Assembly (NCBI GenBank): GCA_003646875.1
Contig: QMLT01000053.1
Coordinates: forward strand, 1 to 8,615
Direction: 5' to 3'
Source of the DNA: Deltaproteobacteria bacterium
GTDB lineage: Bacteria; Desulfobacterota; DSM-4660; Desulfatiglandales; B25-G16
Length of the DNA: 8,615 nt
A program made the position numbers and the translations under genes. Shown here piece after piece: positions 1 through 6,343 of the stretch (positions are counted from its first letter, which is position 1; each line of letters opens with the position of its first letter). The notes beneath the pieces are model-generated. The model had not been told where the DNA came from. It saw nothing but the letters and a program-made list of their open reading frames with translations, and searched no databases.

Positions 1-55
1 AGGACGGCAGGTTCTGGCCCTGCAAACCAAGGTTCGAATCCTTGTCCCCCAGCCA
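1..55 (+). tRNA. tRNA-Gln (anticodon CTG), 5' end cut off by the window
   Basis: The window begins inside the D arm. The anticodon stem is 7-11 paired with 19-23, and the 7-base loop 12-18 has CTG at 14-16, which reads the Gln codon CAG. The T arm has the usual TTCGAAT loop closed by CAAGG/CCTTG. The 3' acceptor strand is 45-51, the discriminator is G52, and CCA is encoded at 53-55. The missing 5' part lies upstream of the window. It sits 4 bases before tRNA-Glu and upstream of the gene for the enzyme that charges it (glnS). Identity is secure from the anticodon. Confidence 0.93.
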
Positions 56-59
56 TTTC

Positions 60-135
60 GGTCCCATCGTCTAGCGGTCCAGGACGCCGGCCTCTCACGC
101 CGGTAACACGGGTTCGAGTCCCGTTGGGACTACCA
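60..135 (+). tRNA. tRNA-Glu (anticodon CTC)
   Basis: This is a complete cloverleaf. The acceptor stem is 60-66 with 125-131, with a G60-T131 wobble at the end. The anticodon stem is 87-91 with 99-103. The loop 92-98 contains CTC at 94-96, reading the Glu codon GAG. The T loop is TTCGAGT, the discriminator is A132, and CCA is encoded at 133-135. The body closely resembles other proteobacterial tRNA-Glu genes (TCGTCTAG D-arm start). It is probably co-transcribed with the tRNA-Gln just upstream. Confidence 0.95.
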
Positions 136-143
136 GTGAATAT

Positions 144-180
144 AAAGGGATTGGCCAATAAGGTTAATCCCTTTTGCTTT
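144..180 (+). terminator. Rho-independent terminator of the tRNA-Gln/tRNA-Glu unit
   Basis: The arms 144-156 and 162-174 form a 13-bp stem (9 Watson-Crick pairs at the base, then two G-T and two C-G pairs) around the 5-base loop 157-161. A T-rich tail (TTTTGCTTT) follows. It lies 8 bases after the CCA end of tRNA-Glu, where a tRNA operon should end. If it works efficiently, glnS must have its own promoter in 181-378. Confidence 0.7.
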
Positions 181-191
181 ATAAAGCATAA

Positions 192-221
192 TTCATCAAA
201 ACGACCTTAATACTGGATAAT
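192..221 (+). promoter_or_regulatory. Weak candidate promoter for glnS
   Basis: A GATAAT hexamer at 216-221 resembles a -10 box, with a poor -35 (TTCATC, 192-197) 18 bases upstream. It would give a leader of roughly 150 bases before glnS. The whole stretch 181-378 is AT-rich and has other -10-like words (for example TTATAA at 319-324), so this is only one of several possibilities. I see no riboswitch or T-box feature in the leader. Confidence 0.2.
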
Positions 222-378
222 GTAAATTGTAGGATCTATCTCTCCCCCAAAAAGAAGCATAAAGGCCAATTCTACAAATAAAACAATTGCCATTGAATCC
301 GAAATCAAGTAGAAAAAATTATAAAGAGAGCAACATAAAATAATACGACAAAAAGAAAAACAAAACGGAGCTGCGAAT

Positions 379-2109
379 ATGACTGCGACCGATTCATCAC
401 CCGCGCCTAACTTTATTCGAAACATCATAGCCGAAGACTTGAAGGCAAACAAAAATGAAGGGCGGGTTCATACGAGATTTCCACCGGAACCCAATGGCTA
501 TCTGCATATTGGACACGCCAAATCTATCTGCCTCAATTTTGGGCTTGCCCAGGAGTTTGGGGGCGTTTGTAACCTGCGATTTGATGACACCGATCCAAGC
601 AAGGAGGAGGTCAAATATGTGGAATCGATCAAAGAAGATGTCCGGTGGCTTGGATTCGATTGGCAGGATCGGGAGTTTTATGCATCTGACTACTTTGAGC
701 AACTCCATGAATATGCTGTTCAGCTCATAAAAGACGGTAAGGCGTACGTGTGCGACCTTAGCGCAAATGAGATCAGAGAGTACCGCGGCACCCTGACAGA
801 GCCTGGCAAGAATAGCCCGTATCGAGATCGTTCGGTTGAAGAAAACCTGAACTTGTTTGAACGTATGCGGGCAGGAGAATTCAAGGATGGCTCTCGCGTG
901 CTTCGAGCAAAAATCGATATGGCATCTCCAAATCTGAATATGCGAGATCCAGTTATCTATCGCATTCTTCACGCAGAGCATCACAGGACAGGCAACACGT
1001 GGTGCATCTATCCCATGTATGATTTTACTCACGGACAGTCGGATTCTATCGAAGGGATCACCCATTCTATCTGTACTCTGGAATTTGAAGATCATCGCCC
1101 GTTGTACGACTGGTTTCTTGACGCCTTGAAAATTTTTCATCCGCAGCAAATTGAGTTCGCCCGCCTTAACCTAAGCTATACGGTGATGAGCAAGCGAATG
1201 CTTTTGCAATTAATAGAAGAGGGCTATATACCCGGATGGGACGATCCACGGATGCCTACAATATCAGGTTTGCGGAGACGTGGATACACGCCAGAGTCAA
1301 TTAGAAACTTTTGCGAGCGCATTGGGGTAGCCAAAAGGGATAGCATGGTCGATATAGCGCTGCTCGAGCACAGCGTCCGTGAAGATTTAAATAAACGCGC
1401 GCCCCGTGTTATGGCGGTATTGCGTCCTATTCGGCTGGTTATTGACAACTATCCAGAAAACAAGATGGAAGAGTTGGAGGCAGTCAACAATCCGGAGGAT
1501 CCAGGCATGGGCACAAGGAAGATTCCCTTTTCGCGAGTGCTTTACATTGAACAAGATGATTTTCGTGAGGTCCCTCCAAAAAAGTTCTTCCGTCTGGCGC
1601 CTGGTCGTGAAGTGCGACTACGATACGCATATTTTATCAAATGTGTAGGTGTGGTTAGAGATGAACAAACCGGAGAAGTGGTTGAACTGCACTGCACGTA
1701 TGATCCGAAGACACGAGGAGGCGATGCCCCTGACGGACGCAAGGTCAGGGCAACGTTGCACTGGGTTTCAGCAGCCCACTCCCTTAAGGCAGAAGTGCGC
1801 CTGTACGATCATCTCTTCCTAAAAGCAAATCCAACCGATGAAAAGGATGGCGCTGATTTCAAAACTTATTTGAATCCGGACTCATTAGAAACATTGACCT
1901 CCTGTCGTGTTGAACCAACCCTAAAAGATGCGGCGCCGGGAAGTCGGTATCAATTCGAGAGGCTTGGCTATTTCTGCGTCGATACCGTTGACTCTTCAAA
2001 TGAAAAACTGGTCTTCAATCGCACGGTGACATTACGTGACACATGGGCAAAAATCCAGAAGGTTGAGAAAGAGGCCATGGAAGTGCATAAAGGGGTCATA
2101 AAAGGGTAA
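379..2109 (+). CDS. glnS: Glutaminyl-tRNA synthetase (GlnRS)
   Basis: A class I aminoacyl-tRNA synthetase (cytoplasmic) that ligates glutamine to tRNA-Gln using ATP. The 576-residue product is close to the E. coli length (554). The Rossmann catalytic half has the HIGH signature at residues 43-46, inside PEPNGYLHIGHAKS. The second ATP-binding signature MSKR is at 270-273. The stretch around TWCIYPMYDFTH and the GITHS/CTLEFEDHRPLYDW block are GlnRS-specific rather than GluRS-like. The C-terminal part from about residue 340 is the two-barrel anticodon-binding region. The start ATG has CGGAG at 366-370, 8 bases upstream. Its presence implies direct Gln-tRNA charging in this organism, although GatCAB could coexist elsewhere. 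Arginine codons are mostly CGN (about 39 against 10 AGA/AGG by hand count), unlike the ribosomal genes in this window, which suggests a different history. The stop codon lies inside the terminator palindrome. Confidence 0.97.
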   Translation: MTATDSSPAPNFIRNIIAEDLKANKNEGRVHTRFPPEPNGYLHIGHAKSICLNFGLAQEFGGVCNLRFDDTDPSKEEVKYVESIKEDVRWLGFDWQDREFYASDYFEQLHEYAVQLIKDGKAYVCDLSANEIREYRGTLTEPGKNSPYRDRSVEENLNLFERMRAGEFKDGSRVLRAKIDMASPNLNMRDPVIYRILHAEHHRTGNTWCIYPMYDFTHGQSDSIEGITHSICTLEFEDHRPLYDWFLDALKIFHPQQIEFARLNLSYTVMSKRMLLQLIEEGYIPGWDDPRMPTISGLRRRGYTPESIRNFCERIGVAKRDSMVDIALLEHSVREDLNKRAPRVMAVLRPIRLVIDNYPENKMEELEAVNNPEDPGMGTRKIPFSRVLYIEQDDFREVPPKKFFRLAPGREVRLRYAYFIKCVGVVRDEQTGEVVELHCTYDPKTRGGDAPDGRKVRATLHWVSAAHSLKAEVRLYDHLFLKANPTDEKDGADFKTYLNPDSLETLTSCRVEPTLKDAAPGSRYQFERLGYFCVDTVDSSNEKLVFNRTVTLRDTWAKIQKVEKEAMEVHKGVIKG

Positions 2110-2171
2110 CTCAATAAGTTGGGGCAGCATTTTAAAAATGCTGCCCCAACTTATTGAGAAGTTACCTTTTT
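2101..2171. terminator. Long bidirectional terminator between convergent glnS and pfp
   Basis: The core arms 2110-2130 and 2138-2158 are a perfect 21-bp inverted repeat around a TTTAAAA loop that can itself pair further. After a short GAA interruption on one side, the outer arms 2101-2110 and 2161-2170 pair again with only one G-T. The whole element is a near-perfect palindrome of about 70 bases. On the + strand the outer stem ends in a T run (CCTTTTT); on the - strand the mirrored run is TTACCCTTT. It covers the glnS stop codon (2107-2109) and ends 2 bases before the stop of the facing phosphofructokinase gene, so it likely terminates both. Confidence 0.9.
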
Positions 2172-2172
2172 G

Positions 2173-3348
2173 CTAATACAAAAACATTGGCTTACCGCTG
2201 ACATGGCGGATCTTGGGCCGATATTCTTCTATATCATAGAGTTCTCTCACATCCACCCTTTTCTGGCCTGTAGTAATAGTGCTGAGGGGAATATCAGTAT
2301 AGATTCCACGGCTTAGAGCTACAAGGCGGCCAAAAATACCCTTAAGAAAAAGATCAATGGCCGTATTTGCATAATTAACCGCTACCATTTGATCTAATGA
2401 ATCAGGTGTTCCGCTTCTCATCAAATAAGACAGCCGCTGATTTAAAACATCCTCTCCGGTGAGTTCCTTGAGAATAGCTCCGGTTTCCTCTCCGATTCCT
2501 CCCAGTCTTCTATGCCCATAGGCATCCGATTCCCCAGATAAAAACATCTCGCCTCCTATCAACCTGGCCCCTTCTGAAATAGTAATCATGGCGTAATTTT
2601 TAGGATTGGCTTTTTTATCTTTCATGATGAGCTCTGCAAGTCTTTTAGGGTCAAATGGGACCTCTGAAATAATGGCACGATCCACTCCTGCCAGGTATGC
2701 TGCTACCAAAGATGTTTCACCGCAATACCTCCCAAATAGTTCAATGACCGCTATACGTTCATGGGAACCGGTCGAGGTTCGTAATGCATTGACAAAATTT
2801 ACACTTCTGGTAACAGCCGTGGAAAAACCAATGCAATAATCAGTCCCAAAAACATCATTATCCATTGTTTTAGGTATAGCAATGACAGGAAATCCTTCTC
2901 GGTGTAATCTTTCAGCAAAACTAAGGGTATCATCGCCTCCTATGGGAATAATGGCATCGACTTTTAAATATTCCAGGTTTTTTAAGACATGGGAGGTGAA
3001 ATCCTTCACATCTTCTTTTCCATCAAATTGTTTCTTAAGAAAATCGGGCACTTCCTTTTCCCTTGCAGCGCTTGGATTGGTTCGAGATGTGTGCAGATAA
3101 GTTCCTCCTGAACGGTCAATGGTTCTGACCTCTGACGGGATTAGTTCCTGAATACTCCTGTCACTGGTAGAGGAATCATCAGGGTTATATCCTAAAATCC
3201 CAGCCCATCCTCTGCGTATTCCAAGAACCTTTATTCCTTCACTGGCTGCCCTGTAAACGAGAGTCTTAATACATGGATTAAGACCTGGCACATCCCCGCC
3301 ACCAGTAAGTATAGCTATTGTGGTTTTCCCCTTCACCTTCTTTTCCAT
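2173..3348 (-). CDS. pfp: 6-phosphofructokinase, predicted pyrophosphate-dependent type
   Basis: Interconverts fructose 6-phosphate and fructose 1,6-bisphosphate in cytoplasmic glycolysis and gluconeogenesis. The 391-residue PfkA-family protein shows the N-terminal loop LTGGGDVPGLN (14-24), GGDDT at 137-141, PKTMDND at 159-165 with catalytic Asp163, and ELFGRYCG at 203-210 for the sugar phosphate. Asp140 and Lys160 align with E. coli positions 104 and 124. Asp/Lys there marks PPi-using enzymes, whereas ATP-using enzymes have Gly/Gly, so I predict PPi as phosphoryl donor and a reversible reaction (EC 2.7.1.90). It is longer than the 320-residue E. coli ATP enzyme. On the - strand AAGAGG (3355-3360) lies 6 bases before ATG. 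The gene appears monocistronic, with its 3' end sharing the long palindromic terminator with glnS. The family is certain; the donor is inferred from two residues. Confidence 0.93.
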   Translation of the reverse strand: MEKKVKGKTTIAILTGGGDVPGLNPCIKTLVYRAASEGIKVLGIRRGWAGILGYNPDDSSTSDRSIQELIPSEVRTIDRSGGTYLHTSRTNPSAAREKEVPDFLKKQFDGKEDVKDFTSHVLKNLEYLKVDAIIPIGGDDTLSFAERLHREGFPVIAIPKTMDNDVFGTDYCIGFSTAVTRSVNFVNALRTSTGSHERIAVIELFGRYCGETSLVAAYLAGVDRAIISEVPFDPKRLAELIMKDKKANPKNYAMITISEGARLIGGEMFLSGESDAYGHRRLGGIGEETGAILKELTGEDVLNQRLSYLMRSGTPDSLDQMVAVNYANTAIDLFLKGIFGRLVALSRGIYTDIPLSTITTGQKRVDVRELYDIEEYRPKIRHVSGKPMFLY

Positions 3349-3607
3349 TTAAAACCTCTTTTTAAAATAACCAAGATTTCCTCAAATTAAATGAATAATT
3401 TTTGTTATTTTAATCTAATTTCCATTTTTATGAAAGGAATTATTTCCTGTTTTCACCACTTATGCTCAGATTCCTTTCACTAACAATTCTGGTTTGCTTT
3501 TTATTCACCTTTTTGTATCCTATAGCATTAAATTTTTCAGGATGACAATATATTTATAATGCAAGGTTGCTAATCGAGCATCAATTTTCCACCATAACCA
3601 AAGATAA
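3349..3607. other. AT-rich spacer without a recognisable gene
   Basis: This is the upstream region of the phosphofructokinase gene (- strand) running up to the ridA remnant. I translated the + strand frames near 3480-3607 looking for the missing N-terminal half of RidA and found no match to the expected conserved segment. The small opposite-strand open frame that overlaps 3520-3717 has no ribosome-binding site or family resemblance. The only structure I can point to is the 10-bp inverted repeat at 3431-3479. Confidence 0.6.
3431..3479. repeat. 10-bp perfect inverted repeat upstream of pfp
   Basis: TGAAAGGAAT at 3431-3440 is the exact reverse complement of ATTCCTTTCA at 3470-3479, with a 29-base spacer. 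It lies about 85-130 bases upstream of the phosphofructokinase start on the - strand. It could be a pair of regulator half-sites or chance in AT-rich DNA. No T tract follows, so it is not a terminator. Confidence 0.35.
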
Positions 3608-3847
3608 GACATTATTGAAGAAACGACAAGGATTATAGAAAATCTAAAGGCAGCGCTTGAAAAGGCCCATTCAGGGGTTGAAAAAACGATTAAGATTACT
3701 GTATAATTATCTAACATAGATCATTTTACAGAAATGAATAAAGTGTATGAAAATTATTTTTTAAATAAGCCAGCTCGATCAACTATTGAGGTTTCAAACC
3801 TTCCTAAAGGCGCTAAGGTTGAAATCGATGCAATTGCAGAAACCTAA
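3608..3847 (+). pseudogene. Remnant of a RidA/YjgF (Rid) family gene, 5' half missing, internal stop
   Basis: Reading in one frame from 3608 gives DIIEETTRIIENLKAALEKA and so on, then KITV, a TAA stop at 3704-3706, then LSNIDHFTEMNKVYENYF, NKPARSTIEVSNLPKGAKV and EIDAIAET before the stop at 3845-3847. This matches about the last 80 residues of RidA, the enamine/imine deaminase that hydrolyses reactive 2-aminoacrylate, including the conserved ARST(I/V)EV segment and the catalytic-site Arg within it. The first stop falls where the family usually has Phe or Tyr in a TV(F/Y)L motif, so it looks like a TAT-to-TAA change. The N-terminal half (AIGPYSQA, SGQIP region) is absent in every frame I checked upstream, so a single sequencing error cannot rescue it. 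The next gene's ribosome-binding site overlaps the old stop codon, suggesting a former ridA-rseC-like operon. Confidence 0.82.
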
Positions 3848-3862
3848 AGGAGATCTGATAAT

Positions 3863-4348
3863 ATGGATCAAACATACTTTAACAAACTGATAACAAGACC
3901 TAAAGTCTACATGAACGAAGCAGAAGGGATAGTTAAAGAGGTCCGTGGTAAAATGGCATTGGTTCTCACGGACAGACAATCAATGTGTGCTGAGTGTGTG
4001 GCAAAAAGTTTCTGTCAAATGCTGGGCGGCGGAAAAGAAATGCTTTCCGAAGCAATAAATCCTATTGGCGCTAAGGCTGGAGATATGGTAAAGATAGGCA
4101 TACCTACTGGCACTGTGACAAAGGCCTCATTAATTGTCTATATGATCCCTGCAATAGGCCTTGTAGGAGGTGCAGGCATTGGATACTTTATTGGTACATT
4201 ATATAATTTAGACTTAAATTTATCCACCCTTGTTGGAGGCATAATCGGGTTAGGGCTTTCCATGATTTCTGCTCGGTTCCTAAATGATACATTAAGCAAA
4301 AGACCATACTATCAGCCGGAGATTACTAAGATCATCAATCCTTATTAG
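3863..4348 (+). CDS. rseC: RseC/MucC-family membrane protein
   Basis: RseC-family proteins are inner-membrane proteins linked in E. coli to sigma-E control and to the SoxR-reducing Rsx complex; the role here is not established. The 161-residue product has an N-terminal soluble part with C42-x2-C45-x5-C51, the spacing seen in RseC. Two hydrophobic helices follow at about 88-113 and 120-139, with LIVYMIPAIGLVGG resembling the family's LLVYMSPLVGL. The C-terminal YQPEI resembles the E. coli WQPII end. I chose ATG 3863 because AAAGGAG at 3846-3852 precedes it by 10 bases. ATG 3911 (residue 17) would match the usual family N-terminus better but has no clear ribosome-binding site. It starts 15 bases after the ridA remnant and converges on gpgS with a 24-base gap and no visible terminator. 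No rsx/rnf or rseAB genes are in the window. The symbol denotes the family, not proven orthology. Confidence 0.82.
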   Translation: MDQTYFNKLITRPKVYMNEAEGIVKEVRGKMALVLTDRQSMCAECVAKSFCQMLGGGKEMLSEAINPIGAKAGDMVKIGIPTGTVTKASLIVYMIPAIGLVGGAGIGYFIGTLYNLDLNLSTLVGGIIGLGLSMISARFLNDTLSKRPYYQPEITKIINPY

Positions 4349-4372
4349 CATACATCATAATGGTTGGATTAA

Positions 4373-5584
4373 TCAGTCTTTGTTATCCTGTTCAACCGCA
4401 TCGATCAACAGCTCAAAGATATTTGGAACAGCGGAGATCACTCTGTTCCAATTAGACATGTGGGGCACATCAAATGGTTGTTCGAGAAACTGCTGTCCAG
4501 CGCTAACGATACACCTAACAAATGCCTCAGCCGAACTACCTTCTCTATGCCTGTCAAATATTAATCCATTGATCTCCGAATCGTATTCATACTGGGCAAT
4601 AAGGTCCTGCGCAATTCGCAAATAACTTGACCTCAAGGTCACAAAAAACTCATTTGTAAGGGTGTACCCCATACTTGCCATAGTTCTAAATATGGATTTT
4701 GCTATGTCTGTTCCCATCTTCAGCAAGCCCTTGTTGGGATCTTCCAGAGTCAGTGGTTGATGCTTGTGTTCATAATTATCTGAAAGATCAACCTGACATA
4801 TTCTGCGCAGGGCACAATTTCTATGAACTTCAGCGAGAACACCAACCTCCAATCCCCAGTCACCAGGGATTCTGATCAGACGCGCCAAATCTGCATCCAT
4901 TGAAAATTCCCCGGCAAGGATATACCGAAAACTATCAAGGTAATCTAAAAACTGATTAGATCCCAGGGTTTCTTTCAGGGCCCTAATAAGAGGTGTTACA
5001 AAAAGCCGAGTCACCCTTCCGTGCATACTATCCGTAACCCTACTGTAGTATCCTTTACAAAAGCCAAAGCCAATGTTTGGATGTGCAACAGGGTAACAGA
5101 GGCGTGCGAGAAGATCTCTATTGTAGGTGACAATATCGCAGTCATGTAAGGCAATAACCTGACTATCTTCGCGAGCAAGGATATATCCATAAGCAGTCCA
5201 TGCAGACCTTCCCTTGCCGTCATCCCCAACATTGATTCCGTTTTCAGCAAGTATCCCATATATGTTTTTTATTGCCGGACCTGTACACCAAATAGCTTTA
5301 GGTTTTAAGGGAAGATCAGAAAAGAATTTCTTTGCCTGTCTAAACTCCTCCGCATTTGCCTTTCCTATGGTTACAATGATATTTTTGATATATTTTACGT
5401 TCCGGAGTTCCTCGACAATCTTAGGAAGGCCTTGCCCTTGTAATTCAACTGGAATGTATGGAAGGACAAGAGAAATAGGCCTATGCCTTGTTGCCTCTTC
5501 AAGTTCAGCCTCAAGGTCTTTAAGATCCCTCTGTTTTAGTCTATGAAATGTTGCTATTTCACCATTTTGAAAAAAATCTGACAT
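4373..5584 (-). CDS. gpgS: Glucosyl-3-phosphoglycerate synthase (GT81-type glycosyltransferase)
   Basis: Predicted to transfer glucose from an NDP-glucose to 3-phosphoglycerate, giving glucosyl-3-phosphoglycerate. A phosphatase (GpgP) then yields the compatible solute glucosylglycerate. The 403-residue protein has a GT-A fold: a nucleotide-binding start (SLVLPYIPVEL near residue 38), GKGRSAWTAYGYI, then the metal-binding DxD motif as DCD at 148-150 in ALHDCDIVTYNRDLLARL. GDWGLEVGVLAEVHRN follows around 241-256 and DNYEHKHQ after it. The long form resembles the GpgS enzymes described from Methanococcoides and Persephonella (recalled, not searched). A mannosyl or other sugar donor cannot be excluded. 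On the - strand GGGAGGGAG (5590-5598) gives a strong ribosome-binding site 5 bases before ATG. It lies 99 bases after the FmdB-type gene and may be co-transcribed with it. No GpgP gene is present in the window. Confidence 0.82.
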   Translation of the reverse strand: MSDFFQNGEIATFHRLKQRDLKDLEAELEEATRHRPISLVLPYIPVELQGQGLPKIVEELRNVKYIKNIIVTIGKANAEEFRQAKKFFSDLPLKPKAIWCTGPAIKNIYGILAENGINVGDDGKGRSAWTAYGYILAREDSQVIALHDCDIVTYNRDLLARLCYPVAHPNIGFGFCKGYYSRVTDSMHGRVTRLFVTPLIRALKETLGSNQFLDYLDSFRYILAGEFSMDADLARLIRIPGDWGLEVGVLAEVHRNCALRRICQVDLSDNYEHKHQPLTLEDPNKGLLKMGTDIAKSIFRTMASMGYTLTNEFFVTLRSSYLRIAQDLIAQYEYDSEINGLIFDRHREGSSAEAFVRCIVSAGQQFLEQPFDVPHMSNWNRVISAVPNIFELLIDAVEQDNKD

Positions 5585-5683
5585 TATTTCTCCCTCCCAT
5601 CACCCCAAAATATATCCTTGTTAATAAAAGCGGATCAAAAATCAAAGAATACCAGGGGTTAATAGTTGCGGGCTTTAATTGCT

Positions 5684-6043
5684 TTAGTCGTTATTGCCTG
5701 TAGTGGAATCAAAGTTATAGCCTGCCTTTTTATAATTTTCCAAGGCCCTCTCTTTAAGAAGCTTGTCTTTTGTTTTATGAGAATATTTATCGGCTAATTC
5801 TGCGGCATGACTATATAAGCCTGCATGCTCGTACTCAGTTATCTTTTTTTCTGTTTTGCTGTATTCCTGTGATGGATCAATAACTGCAGCATGACACCAT
5901 GAAATAATCTTTTTAACTCTTTTTCCACAATTTGGACAATAAGAAAGGGGTTTTTCATCAACACCCTGGATATACTCAAATACTTCTCTGCACATCGTGC
6001 ACCCTTCTTCAGGAATCTCCGCTTGGTATTCGTAAATAGGCAT
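5684..6043 (-). CDS. FmdB-type zinc-ribbon protein, function unknown
   Basis: The 119-residue protein starts MPIYEYQ, the hallmark of the FmdB family of small putative regulatory zinc ribbons. Two cysteine pairs, C15-x2-C18 and C36-x2-C39 (within YCPNCGKRVKKIIS), should bind one zinc ion. After the ribbon a lysine/glutamate-rich helical tail of about 70 residues (KTEKKITEYEHAGLYSHAAE and beyond) makes it longer than the smallest family members, and I do not recognise this tail. No membrane segment or signal peptide is seen. There is no good Shine-Dalgarno sequence before the ATG, only an A/T-rich leader on the - strand, but the MPIYEY start is diagnostic. It precedes gpgS on the same strand, so a shared transcript is likely. 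A link to glucosylglycerate metabolism is only a guess from position. Confidence 0.85.
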   Translation of the reverse strand: MPIYEYQAEIPEEGCTMCREVFEYIQGVDEKPLSYCPNCGKRVKKIISWCHAAVIDPSQEYSKTEKKITEYEHAGLYSHAAELADKYSHKTKDKLLKERALENYKKAGYNFDSTTGNND

Positions 6044-6221
6044 AAAATTGAAATTAAAACTACTTTAGAGGCAACGCAGTTATTCTATTTGCATCAGATA
6101 TAAGCTCACTATATTTTTTTACCACAAAAGATCACAATAGTCTACTTTAAAAATAGCTTATGATAATTCAAAATACATGACATTGATAATCACTGTGAAT
6201 CATCACTATTCTAAATCAGGA
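6044..6221. other. AT-rich divergent spacer, no gene seen
   Basis: This is the part of the 417-base spacer between the FmdB-type gene (-) and rplU (+) that is closest to the FmdB-type gene. I find no open frame with a ribosome-binding site, no RNA gene and no clear -35/-10 pair on the - strand for the FmdB-type gene. The promoter-like and repeated sequences all lie in the second half, 6222-6421. Confidence 0.55.
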
Positions 6222-6250
6222 TTGACATTTTTAGTTTACAGATTTATATA
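6222..6250 (+). promoter_or_regulatory. Candidate sigma-70 promoter P1 for rplU-rpmA-obg
   Basis: A perfect -35 box TTGACA (6222-6227) stands exactly 17 bases before TATATA (6245-6250). This is the best promoter match in the window and faces rplU. Transcription would start near 6257 and leave a leader of about 200 bases containing the inverted repeat at 6344-6421. An 8-bp inverted repeat (6252-6259 with 6283-6290, ending in TTTTT) lies just downstream of it. Confidence 0.55.
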
Positions 6251-6291
6251 TAAAAACCTTCTTATCTACCCATTTAATTGACAGGTTTTTA

Positions 6292-6320
6292 TTGACTTTG
6301 ATCTATGCTTACGGTAATTT
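6292..6320 (+). promoter_or_regulatory. Candidate sigma-70 promoter P2 for rplU-rpmA-obg
   Basis: TTGACT (6292-6297) is separated by 17 bases from TAATTT (6315-6320), downstream of P1 on the same strand. Another TTGACA at 6278-6283 overlaps this region but has no -10 at a good distance. Tandem promoters are common for ribosomal protein operons. The start would fall near 6327, so transcripts would still include the repeat at 6344-6421. Confidence 0.4.
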
Positions 6321-6343
6321 AATAATATATGAAATCCCATTTT

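Noticed and set aside
397..1149. A 250-codon open frame on the - strand opposite glnS
   Set aside because: It lies wholly within the conserved catalytic half of glnS, has no family resemblance or ribosome-binding site, and is explained as an antisense shadow of a coding sequence.
3520..3717. A 65-codon open frame on the - strand before the RseC-family gene
   Set aside because: It overlaps the ridA remnant, whose + strand translation matches a known family, and it has no recognisable start signal or homologue.
4346..4375. Terminator between the converging RseC-family gene and gpgS
   Set aside because: The 24-base gap has only a small GATTAATC palindrome and no stem with a T tract.
6178..6206. 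Possible Fur- or CRP-like operator (GATAATCACTGTGAATCATC)
   Set aside because: The half-sites do not fit either consensus in spacing or symmetry; it is likely chance in AT-rich DNA.
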